Below are positions 16,164 to 23,915 of a stretch of 64,000 nt of DNA, piece after piece (position 1 is the first letter of the stretch; each line of letters opens with the position of its first letter). Source of the stretch: Streptomyces sp. NBC_01476 (GTDB taxonomy: Bacteria > Actinomycetota > Actinomycetes > Streptomycetales > Streptomycetaceae); assembly GCF_036227265.1 (NCBI RefSeq), contig NZ_CP109446.1, positions 5,896,001-5,960,000 of the forward strand, given 5' to 3'. The notes under the pieces were generated by a model. The model was given only the letters and a program-made list of their open reading frames with translations. It was not told the origin of the DNA and did no database searches. Made by a program: the position numbers and the translations under genes.

Positions 16164-19100
16164 GCGCGCGGGCCGCCGCCCGCAACTCGTCGCGTTCCAG
16201 GGCGGCGTACTCCGACACCGCGTCGGCGTACGCCGCCCGCCCGGCGTCCTGCGCCGCCTGCCGGGCGCGGGCCGCCGACATCGTCGGCTGGAACTCCCGC
16301 AGCACCCGCAGCCGTTCGGCCAGCGCGATCATCCGTACGGCGCGGGTGTCACCGCAGGCGAGCCCCGCCATGCCGAGGGCGTGCAGCACCGTCCCGATCA
16401 CGGGGAGCTGCGCGGGCGAGTGGGACGGACCGGAGAGCAGGGCGTGCAGCGCCTGCCGCAGCCGGCCGGCCGGCCCCGCGACCAGCTCCAGCTCGGCACG
16501 GCCGGCGTACGCGTGGGCCGTCACCGCCACCGCCTGGATGTGCAGCGCCCACGGGTCGAGCGGAACCTCGCCGTTGCCGGCCGGACCGGCCGCGAGCATC
16601 CGCTCCACGGCGCCGCGCCACAGGCCGAGCCCGGCCTCCGTCAGGCCGCGGCTGAGCGCGATCTCGGCGCGCCCGCCGAGGTCGGGACGGTAGAAGGGGT
16701 CCTGCCGGGCGCTGGTGTCGTTCTCCGCCTGCCGCAGCCAGAACTCCGCCTCGTCGGGGTCGCCGCGCTGCAGGCAGGCGAGGACCAGGGAGGAGCGGAT
16801 GAAGACGTAGTCCCGCCCGTCGTTGAGCCGCGGCAGCACCGTGAGCACCGCCTTGAGGTGCTGGTACGCCTCCTCGCCCCGCCCCAGCCGCAAGTACAGC
16901 TCGCTCAGCCGGGAATGCCCCACGAGCTGCAGGGACGGACTGCCGGCCGGGGCCAGTTCGGTGATCGTCCGGCGGGCCGAGGCGAGCGCGCGGTCGATGT
17001 CGTGCTCGTACTCCCAGACGTAGGTGGCGATGCTCTCGGCGATGCCGGCGACCAGCGGCTGCCCGCTGCCGCAGAGTTCCCGCAGCACGCCGTAGCCGGG
17101 CGGCACCATCTCGGGGACCGCGCTCAGCACCACCGCGCCGGCGCGCAGCAGGGTGTCCGCCGGGGCCGGCGGCAGCCGGCGGAGGGTGACGAGCTGGCGT
17201 ACGGCGCGCGGGCCGTGGCCCATGAGCAGGCCCGCCGTGCACACCACCGCGGCGGCGCGGGCGACTTCGACGCAGTCGGGTCCCGGGTAGTAGTGCGACA
17301 GCGCGGGCCCGGTGTCCGCGGCGAGGGCGGCGAGGCGGGGGAAGTTGGAGTCGGTGGACCACAGGGCGCCGAGGACGGCGGTGAGCGCGGCGATGGCCGG
17401 GCCGTCCGTACGGGCCAGGGCGTGCCGCAGGGCTAGCACGAGGTTGTCCTGCTCGGGTCTGACCTGCTCCCAGGCCGCCCGCGGTTCCGGGCCGAAGAGG
17501 AAGTCGTGGTGTGCGGCGCCGAAGTCCCGTGCCCAGGCGAGGAACCGGCTGACGGCCTCGTCCTCCTCGCCGGCCTCCGCGCGCCGGGCGGCGCTGAACT
17601 CCCGTACCGTCTCCAGCATCCGGAACCGCACGCCGGCCTCGGTGTCGGTGACGGTCAGCAGCGACTGCCCTGCCAGTTGCTCCAGCAGGAACAGCGCGTC
17701 CTCGCCGAGCACCTGCTCCGCCGCCGCACCGGAGAAGCCGCCGGGGAAGACCGACAGCGTACGCAGCGCGGCCCTGGCGTCCCGGGCGAGCAGGTTCCAG
17801 CTCCACTCGACGACCGCGTGCAGCGTGCGGTGCCGCTCCGGCGCGTCCCGCGCCCCGCCGCGCAGCAGCGCGAACCGGTCGCCGAGCCGGCGGGCGATCT
17901 CCGGCACCGAGAGCACCCGTACCCGCGCCGCCGCCAGCTCCACGGCGAGCGGCAGCCCGTCGAGGTGGCGGCACAGCCCGGCCACCGCGTCCGGCGGCAG
18001 CAGCACGCCGGGCCGGGCGGCCCTGGCCCGCTGGCAGAACAGCTCGACGGAGGTGTCGAGGCCCAGCTCCGGCAGTGCGTACACCGCCTCCGACGTCAGG
18101 CCGAGAGGGGCCCGGCTGGTGGCCAGCACCCGCAGCTCCCGCGAGGACGACACCAGGGCCCGTACCAGGCCGGCGGCGCCCCGCACGACCTGCTCGCAGT
18201 TGTCCAGGACCAGCAGCGCGGGCCCGGCGCCGAGCACGCCGAGGATGCCGGAGACCTGTTCGGCCTGGGCGTGGCCGCTCACGGCGCCGGGCCGCCGCTC
18301 GCCGGCGCCGAGCGCGGAGGCCACCTCGGTGGCCACGTCCTCGTCCCGCGTGACGCCGGCGAGCGGCACGAAATACACCACGCGCTGCCCGGCCCGGCGG
18401 CTGACGGCGTGTGCGAGCCGGGTCTTGCCGAGGCCGCCGGGGCCGGTGACGGTGACGGCGCGGGAGGCGCGCAGCAGCCGCTCCACCGCCGCGATGTCCT
18501 CGTCCCTGCCGAGCAGCGGGTTCGGCTCGTGCGGCACACCGTGGCGCACCACCGGCGACTCGCCGCGGAGCAACTCCTGCTGTACGGCCCTGAGCCCGGC
18601 GCCCGGACCGGTGCCGAGTTCGTCGCGCAGGCGACGGCGGTATGCCTCGTACCGGATGAGCGCGGCGGACGGGCCCGCCGTCGCCGCCTCGCCGCGCAGC
18701 AGTTCGGCGAGCACCTCCTCGTCGCGCGGATGCTCCGCGGCGGCCACCGCCAGCGGCCCGGCCGCCTCCGCGTGCCGTCCCAGCCGGGCGAGCGCCAGCG
18801 CCCGCGCGCGGACGAGCGTGCCGCGGACGGGGGCGCGCTCGGTGCGCAGCGCGGTCACCGGGTCGTCGGTGTCGCCGGCCCCGTCGGGGGCGCCCTCCCA
18901 CAGCGTGAGCCCGGCCTCGGCCGCGGCCAGCGACCCGGCGTGGTCCCCGGCCCTGGCCCGGTCCGCGCTCGCGGCGGCGTGCAGCAGCAGGGCGGAACTG
19001 TCGACCTGGTCCTCGGCGAGGGCGAGCCGGTATCCGTTCGGCGTGCTGACCAGGACATCGGCGCCCAACTGCGCCCGCGCCCTGGACACGAGCACCTGCA

Positions 19101-19278
19101 GCGCCTTTCCCGGCCGCTCCGGCAACTCCTCCCGCCACAGCCCCGCCACCAGCCGCTCGGTGCCGCAGCCGGTCCGCAACTCACCGGCGAGCAGCGCGAG
19201 CAGACCGCGGAGCCGGGGTGCGGTGACCTCCTGCCCGCGATAGGCGACACGCGGCAGCAGCGTCAGATCGGTGGTCAC
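16144..19278 (-). CDS. BTAD-domain (SARP-like) transcriptional regulator with ATPase and TPR-like regions
   Basis: A 1044-residue regulator. A winged-helix DNA-binding domain (about 1-90, ending VLVSTPNGYRLAL) and a BTAD domain (about 95-245, ending LRDELGTGPGAGLRAVQ) are followed by an ATPase with P-loop GPGGLGKTRL near residues 279-288 and Walker B ALLVLDNCEQV. A long helical C-terminus completes it. Its layout is LuxR/AfsR-like, but without a C-terminal LuxR helix-turn-helix. The GTG start at 19278 has AAGGTG upstream. It is convergent with, and overlaps, the ABC permease gene; such regulator-exporter pairs are common in streptomycetes, so regulation of the exporter is likely but not shown. 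Confidence 0.87.
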   Translation of the reverse strand: MTTDLTLLPRVAYRGQEVTAPRLRGLLALLAGELRTGCGTERLVAGLWREELPERPGKALQVLVSRARAQLGADVLVSTPNGYRLALAEDQVDSSALLLHAAASADRARAGDHAGSLAAAEAGLTLWEGAPDGAGDTDDPVTALRTERAPVRGTLVRARALALARLGRHAEAAGPLAVAAAEHPRDEEVLAELLRGEAATAGPSAALIRYEAYRRRLRDELGTGPGAGLRAVQQELLRGESPVVRHGVPHEPNPLLGRDEDIAAVERLLRASRAVTVTGPGGLGKTRLAHAVSRRAGQRVVYFVPLAGVTRDEDVATEVASALGAGERRPGAVSGHAQAEQVSGILGVLGAGPALLVLDNCEQVVRGAAGLVRALVSSSRELRVLATSRAPLGLTSEAVYALPELGLDTSVELFCQRARAARPGVLLPPDAVAGLCRHLDGLPLAVELAAARVRVLSVPEIARRLGDRFALLRGGARDAPERHRTLHAVVEWSWNLLARDARAALRTLSVFPGGFSGAAAEQVLGEDALFLLEQLAGQSLLTVTDTEAGVRFRMLETVREFSAARRAEAGEEDEAVSRFLAWARDFGAAHHDFLFGPEPRAAWEQVRPEQDNLVLALRHALARTDGPAIAALTAVLGALWSTDSNFPRLAALAADTGPALSHYYPGPDCVEVARAAAVVCTAGLLMGHGPRAVRQLVTLRRLPPAPADTLLRAGAVVLSAVPEMVPPGYGVLRELCGSGQPLVAGIAESIATYVWEYEHDIDRALASARRTITELAPAGSPSLQLVGHSRLSELYLRLGRGEEAYQHLKAVLTVLPRLNDGRDYVFIRSSLVLACLQRGDPDEAEFWLRQAENDTSARQDPFYRPDLGGRAEIALSRGLTEAGLGLWRGAVERMLAAGPAGNGEVPLDPWALHIQAVAVTAHAYAGRAELELVAGPAGRLRQALHALLSGPSHSPAQLPVIGTVLHALGMAGLACGDTRAVRMIALAERLRVLREFQPTMSAARARQAAQDAGRAAYADAVSEYAALERDELRAAARALIADRG

Positions 19279-19320
19279 CCGTGCACCTTAACCAAGCCCC
19301 ACCACCCCCTACCCGTGCCC

Positions 19321-19396
19321 TTGCCTGCCTCCGCGCTCCCGCCTGTGCTCTTGCCTGCCTCCGCGCTCCCGCCTGTGCTCTTGCCTGCCTCCGCGC
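19321..19396. repeat. 30-bp tandem repeat, about 2.5 copies
   Basis: Two exact 30-bp copies (19321-19350, 19351-19380), each beginning TTGCCTGCC, are followed by a 16-bp partial copy to 19396. The array lies 40-120 bp upstream of the BTAD regulator start, in its leader or promoter. There are no variable spacers, so it is not a CRISPR array. It might affect expression by slippage. Confidence 0.85.
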
Positions 19397-19652
19397 CCCA
19401 CCACCGCACCGATGCGCCCAGCGCCCCCTGCCGCCCCCTCGCCCGGGGCCGGCAACCGGAAGCAACGCCCCACCTGCGGCGGCGAATCCGCACGGGCAGG
19501 GGGGCACCGTTGCCGTGGGGGTGGGGGAGCGGTCGGTAGCGGGCTCGGTGGGGACCTGATCACGCATGGCAGAAGCGAGCGATACCTCAGCGGCCCGGCT
19601 CCGGGCCCGTCTCATCAAAGGACCCGGCTCGGGACTCTTCTTCGGAGGTGCT

Positions 19653-19680
19653 GAAAAATCCCTGTGCACAGCTGTTTTTC
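19653..19680. terminator. Palindrome with A-run and T-run arms
   Basis: GAAAAA and TTTTTC flank a CTGTGCACAG core (19662-19671) with three unpaired bases each side, giving a 28-bp near-palindrome. The T-run on each strand makes it look like a bidirectional rho-independent terminator. It stands about 70 bp beyond the LamG gene stop. Nothing coding was recognised in 19397-19652. Confidence 0.5.
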
Positions 19681-19702
19681 GCGGCCTTTTTGGTTTTGGG
19701 AT

Positions 19703-19744
19703 GGCCCCCGGCCCCCGCTGTTTGCGGGAGCAGGGGCCGGGGCC
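19703..19744 (-). terminator. Terminator hairpin of the LamG gene
   Basis: GGCCCCCGGCCCC (19703-19715) pairs, with one bulged base, with GGGGCCGGGGCC (19733-19744), extended inside by CCCGC/GCGGG. It begins six bases past the stop of the minus-strand LamG gene. No T-run follows on that strand. Confidence 0.75.
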
Positions 19745-19750
19745 GTGTGG

Positions 19751-22700
19751 TTATGAGGCGGTGTAGAGGCTTGTGACTTCATCGGCGGTGAGGGCTGCGG
19801 GGTAGGTGCGGACGTCGGCGATAGAGCCGTTGACCTGGTTGGAAGGGGTGCTGCTGCCGAGGGTGAGGGTGGCGCCGATGTTCAGGGGCGCCGACGAGTT
19901 GTAAACGGGGGTGGTGTTGAGGGCGGCGTTGCTGGTGAGGGTGCCGTTGATGTAGAGCGACATGACGTTGGAGTCGGCGTCGTAAACGCCGGCGAGGTGG
20001 GTCCAGGTGCCAGTGGTGGGAGTGCCGCCGCTGGCGGTTGAGAAGTTGGTGGTCACTGCGTCGCTGGTGATGGTCATGAAGTACCAGGACGAGAGGCCGG
20101 CGTGGTAGCCGAGATAGAAGGCCTGATGGTTGACGGTGCCCTGGCTGATGGCGGTCTGGGTTGAGGTGAGGGTGTTGAGCTTGACCCAAGCCGAGACGGT
20201 GTAGCTCTTCGTGGTGTCCAGGGCTGGGTGGGCGGTTTTGAGGTAGCCGGTGGTGCCGTTGAAGGTTGCGGCGCCGGGTGCCTCGCCGGTGTGGTCTGGG
20301 CCCCAGCCGGTGCCGCCGAACGCGGTGGCCGGGTTCTGGGCGTCGGTGTCGGTCAGAGTGTTCTTCAGGGACCACTGGTCGGAGCTGCTGGCCGCATTAC
20401 CGATGGTGAAGAGGGGGTCGAAACCGGTCACGGCGCTGGTGGATGTTCCGTTTCCCGTCGTGCCGGGACGGACTGTCAGGGAGCCTGTGCTGGAGATGGA
20501 CCACAGGTCGGAGATGCCGTCCCCAGTGAGGTCACCGTCGGAGCCGATTGTCGGGTCGCCGGCCGGGGGGAGACTGCCGATTGTCGTGGCGGAGGCGATG
20601 GCAGTCACGGTCGGCACGGTGTACGGCAAGGGGTCACCGAAGGGGTCCAGTGGTGTCAGGGTGCCTGTGGTGAAGGTGTAAGCGGTGATTGCGCCGGTGG
20701 TGCGGTCACGGGCCCACAGGCCGGGTTTTCCGCTGCCGGAGGTGTCACCGGGGGAGACGAGGTCCTCGTTCTTCCAGCCAGTGGTGGACAGGCACACGGG
20801 CTCGCCGAAGGTTCCGGGGGAGATGGTCGGGTAGAACCAGAGGCCGGCGTCGCCTGCACTGTTGGTTTCGGTGGTGAGGAGGCCGGTGTAGGAGTCGAAG
20901 TTGCCGTCGATCTTGAGCTGCGTCGTGGAGGCGTCGCCGAGTGCCGAGATCTGGAGGGTTGTGGACCAGTCGGTGGCGTAGCCGGTGCAGTTGCTGCACG
21001 CGGGCTTGGAGAGGACTGCTGACACGTCGAAACGGCCGTCGGCTCCGGTGTTGCCGGGGTTGTTGTAGAAGTACAGCTGGGAGGCGCCGCTCTTGTGGAC
21101 GATCAGGTCGTCGACGTGCGAGTCCAGGCGCATGCTGCCGCGGTGGGTGATCTGGTAGTTCTTCCAGGTGTCACCGGCCGGTGAATCGGGGGCTTTCGCT
21201 GCGAGGGATACAGCGGGGCTGATGGCAGCCGTGTTGCCAGGAACGGAATGGGCGTAGAGGTTGCCGTCACTGCCGGGGGTGACAATGTCGGGCGAGCCGT
21301 CGCCGGTGGTGTCACCGAAGGCCGGTTGGGGGCCGTGCGGATTCCACGGGACGTAGAAGGCGTAGGAGGCGATGCCGGAGAAGTTTCCGGCGTTGTCCTC
21401 CGCCTGGACGTAGAGGATGTTGGTTCCCCAATGGGCGGGGAACGCTACCAGCCCGGCCGATGTCGGCAAGTTGGATCCGCACTGCCAGCCGGCGTCGGCC
21501 AGGGTGGGGTCGAAGCTCCAGTGCAGACATGCCAGTCCGGAACTGGGGCCGTGCGGTGCGGGGTCGGTCGCGGTGAAGGGTACGTATCCTCCCTGCCCGG
21601 TATGTAGCCCGGTGGTCTGGCCGTTGCCGGCTGGAGGGAAGGTACTGGCGAGAGCACTGGAGGCGATCTGGGTCGGTTCGGTGGGCATACTGACGTTGGG
21701 TGGGGTCAGGTCCAGGCGGAAGTGGCAGTGTGTACTAGGGGCGGCGGCGGAGGTGAGGATCCCGTCGTCGGCTGCCACGTCCCAGCCGTAGGAGTCCCCG
21801 TCGGCGAGCTTGCTCAGCGGGACGGTGAACGAGACCGAGTTGCCAGAGGCGGTGTAGCCGGTGTCCACGGTGCCGGCCGCGTCCCACATGTCGAACGAGC
21901 CGCGCACTGGCTGTGGCGGGTTGGTGGGGCTGGAGACCTTCGCCTGGAGTGTCAGACCCTGCGAGCCCGGGTTTCCGACGAACGCACTGGTGGTTGAGTT
22001 GGCGGTGGATTCACAGGGCTGGGTGGTGTGGGCTGACGCCCATTGCGGGGTTGGCGTGGCGGTGAAGTTGGTCGGCAGGTTGGGGAGGGAGTCGTACGTG
22101 ATGGTGAGAAGGGCCTTGTTGGAGAGGCGTTTGAAGCCGTTCTCGTTCGACTCGTCGCCATAGAGGGCAAAGGTGAGGGTCTTCGGATCGGTGTTGTCGA
22201 GGATGTCGCGCACAGCGGAGATGGTGTTGTAGGAGAAGTCGACGTTGCCGCTGCATCCGGTGGAGCCGGTCCCCCCGACATTGTCTGCGGCGCCCACCGA
22301 ACTGCCGCCCGGCTGGTTGTCCCAGTTGGTACCGCTACCGATGGCGTTGTTGGAGTAATACGCGTGCACGGCGTAGGTGTTGGTGCAGCTCCAGTCGGCG
22401 GAGTAGGTCTGGGTCACCCGGAGTGTCGCCGAACCGATGGTGTCCTCGGTGGCGTGGAGATTGCCGAGGTTGAACTGGTAGTAGGTGCGTTCCTTGTCGG
22501 ACGGGACGCAACTTCCGCCATCGGGGTAGGTGCCGCACAGGCCCAGTCCGGGCTGTGCTGAGTGCGAGGAGCCGTACAAGTCGAAGTTGTCAGAGCTGGG
22601 GTGGGCGGACTGACTCCACGTCCAGCTCGGGTCTCCGGTTTCCCATGGGATGTAAGAGGGATCGATGAACACCGGATAGTGGGTGTCAGCTCCGTGCAGC

Positions 22701-23650
22701 ACATCGGTGACAGGGGTGAGACTCACGCTGTCGCCGCTGGTTGTGACCGGGATGGTGGCGGTCCGGGCGCCGGTGCCGGGTCCCTCGGTGGTGCTGCTGT
22801 CGGCCCCGTCAGTCTCTTGCGGGGTGATGACGCTGGTGACCTTGGCAGTGGCCGGGGCGGCTGTTCCGTTGGTGCTGGAGTCCCACATGGTCGGTGCGGG
22901 GGCCACGAATTCGGGGGCGCCGGTAGCGTCCACGGCCTGGAGGCCGCCCTGGGCGTCGGTCTGCATGGTCAGCCCGGCGCCGGTGGTGGCCAGGTGCAGT
23001 GTGGTGAGGCCGGGGTCGGCCGCCGCGGCGGCGGTCTTCACCACGAGGACCTCCCGTATGCCGCCCAACTCCGTTGCCGTGACGTCGAGGTCGACGTCCG
23101 GCAGGACGTTGGCGTAGAGGGCGGTGTCGCCGTCCAGGGTCGGCGCCGGCAGCGCGAACGGCATGGTGATCGAAAGGGACTTGCCGCTGGGACTGGAGAG
23201 CGTCGCCAGCGGTGTGGTTCCTCCGCCGGACAGCGTCAGGGCGTTGAGGGGTGCCTTGGCCGACAGGGTTCCGCTGGAGTTCGTTTGCAGGTCGGCATTG
23301 ATCGGAACCCAGGAGCCGTCGAGTTCCACGCGGCTCGGCTCGACTGTGCTGTTCTGCGTCAAGGTGCCGTCCGGATTGGCGGTCGTCTGCGCGTATGGCG
23401 TGGTGAGCGCGTCGACGACGACGGGCTGCCCGGACGCCTGGGCCTGGGCCATCGCCTGGTCCTCAGGACCCGCATCGGCCGGTAGCCCGGTGATGTGTCC
23501 GTCTCCCGGGCCGGGGCCATCGGCGTGTGCCGGGCCCGCCACATTGATCAGTGCGGCGCCGGACAGTACGAGCGCGATAAGCGCTCCGGTGGTCTTGCGT
23601 CCCGGATGCCTTCGGCGAACAGCGCGTGCGGACATGCCGATGCCCCCCAT
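19751..23650 (-). CDS. Large secreted DNRLRE / FG-GAP-like / LamG protein
   Basis: A 1299-residue secreted protein. Residues 1-43 form a signal peptide (basic start, GALIALVLSGAALINVAG, cleavage after AHA). A region of about 300 residues follows, then a DNRLRE-like beta domain (about 320-500, SYIPWETGDPSWTW ... KERTYYQFNLGNL). Next is an Ig-like part and FG-GAP-like repeats (FGDTTGDGSPDIVTPG and DLTGDGISDLWSISS). A C-terminal LamG/concanavalin-like domain (about 1095-1299, SYTVSAWVKLNT ... GSIADVRTYPAALTADEVTSLY) completes it. It probably binds glycans or a surface partner. ATG 23650 has GGGGAGGGG five bases upstream. Proteins of this type are often encoded beside YD-repeat toxins; here the toxin gene diverges from it. 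Confidence 0.85.
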   Translation of the reverse strand: MGGIGMSARAVRRRHPGRKTTGALIALVLSGAALINVAGPAHADGPGPGDGHITGLPADAGPEDQAMAQAQASGQPVVVDALTTPYAQTTANPDGTLTQNSTVEPSRVELDGSWVPINADLQTNSSGTLSAKAPLNALTLSGGGTTPLATLSSPSGKSLSITMPFALPAPTLDGDTALYANVLPDVDLDVTATELGGIREVLVVKTAAAAADPGLTTLHLATTGAGLTMQTDAQGGLQAVDATGAPEFVAPAPTMWDSSTNGTAAPATAKVTSVITPQETDGADSSTTEGPGTGARTATIPVTTSGDSVSLTPVTDVLHGADTHYPVFIDPSYIPWETGDPSWTWSQSAHPSSDNFDLYGSSHSAQPGLGLCGTYPDGGSCVPSDKERTYYQFNLGNLHATEDTIGSATLRVTQTYSADWSCTNTYAVHAYYSNNAIGSGTNWDNQPGGSSVGAADNVGGTGSTGCSGNVDFSYNTISAVRDILDNTDPKTLTFALYGDESNENGFKRLSNKALLTITYDSLPNLPTNFTATPTPQWASAHTTQPCESTANSTTSAFVGNPGSQGLTLQAKVSSPTNPPQPVRGSFDMWDAAGTVDTGYTASGNSVSFTVPLSKLADGDSYGWDVAADDGILTSAAAPSTHCHFRLDLTPPNVSMPTEPTQIASSALASTFPPAGNGQTTGLHTGQGGYVPFTATDPAPHGPSSGLACLHWSFDPTLADAGWQCGSNLPTSAGLVAFPAHWGTNILYVQAEDNAGNFSGIASYAFYVPWNPHGPQPAFGDTTGDGSPDIVTPGSDGNLYAHSVPGNTAAISPAVSLAAKAPDSPAGDTWKNYQITHRGSMRLDSHVDDLIVHKSGASQLYFYNNPGNTGADGRFDVSAVLSKPACSNCTGYATDWSTTLQISALGDASTTQLKIDGNFDSYTGLLTTETNSAGDAGLWFYPTISPGTFGEPVCLSTTGWKNEDLVSPGDTSGSGKPGLWARDRTTGAITAYTFTTGTLTPLDPFGDPLPYTVPTVTAIASATTIGSLPPAGDPTIGSDGDLTGDGISDLWSISSTGSLTVRPGTTGNGTSTSAVTGFDPLFTIGNAASSSDQWSLKNTLTDTDAQNPATAFGGTGWGPDHTGEAPGAATFNGTTGYLKTAHPALDTTKSYTVSAWVKLNTLTSTQTAISQGTVNHQAFYLGYHAGLSSWYFMTITSDAVTTNFSTASGGTPTTGTWTHLAGVYDADSNVMSLYINGTLTSNAALNTTPVYNSSAPLNIGATLTLGSSTPSNQVNGSIADVRTYPAALTADEVTSLYTAS

Positions 23651-23701
23651 CGGGTCCCCTCCCCTTGTGCGAGTGTTCGAACAAACACCCGTGGAAGTCG
23701 C

Positions 23702-23732
23702 ACAGTAAGTGCATGTGCCAGACGCCCGTCAA
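23702..23732 (-). promoter_or_regulatory. Candidate promoter of the LamG gene
   Basis: Reading on the minus strand, TTGACG (23732-23727) and TACTGT (23707-23702) are separated by 19 bp and would start transcription about 45 bases before the ATG at 23650. A perfect 10-bp palindrome, TGTTCGAACA (23674-23683), lies just downstream of the expected start site and could be an operator. Confidence 0.5.
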
Positions 23733-23824
23733 GCGCGTAACTCCGATACATGCCCTTACTCGGTGGACTGTCCCATTTGGCAGGAGTGGCAAAGATAAAG
23801 GTGTTGTAAAGATCGGACCGAGAA

Positions 23825-23855
23825 TTGATCAAATGTTCGATCCGTTCGCTACATT
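23825..23855 (+). promoter_or_regulatory. Candidate promoter of the YD-repeat toxin gene
   Basis: TTGATC (23825-23830) and TACATT (23850-23855) are separated by 19 bp, giving a leader of about 54 bases before GTG 23916. The whole 265-bp intergenic region is AT-richer than its surroundings. The divergent LamG promoter uses the same 19-bp spacer. Confidence 0.5.
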
Positions 23856-23915
23856 CAGCCCGTCTGTGGTCGCTGGGAGTCAACCTGGCGGCCCTTTGCA
23901 TGCGAGGGGGAACCC

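Noticed and set aside
9100..19278. Secondary-metabolite biosynthetic gene cluster
   Set aside because: Regulators, exporters, an ABM monooxygenase and an esterase are present, but there is no PKS, NRPS, terpene synthase, RiPP precursor or other scaffold enzyme.
19321..19396. CRISPR array
   Set aside because: The 30-bp units abut directly without spacers; the same applies to the 30-bp array at 35879-35950.
19566..19766. Short plus-strand frame of 66 residues between the BTAD regulator and the LamG gene
   Set aside because: It runs through two hairpins, has no ribosome site or recognisable motif, and its end is antisense to the LamG gene.
23674..23683. LexA (SOS) box upstream of the LamG gene
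   Set aside because: TGTTCGAACA is a palindrome, but it lacks the CGAAC-N4-GTTCG arrangement of actinobacterial LexA sites.
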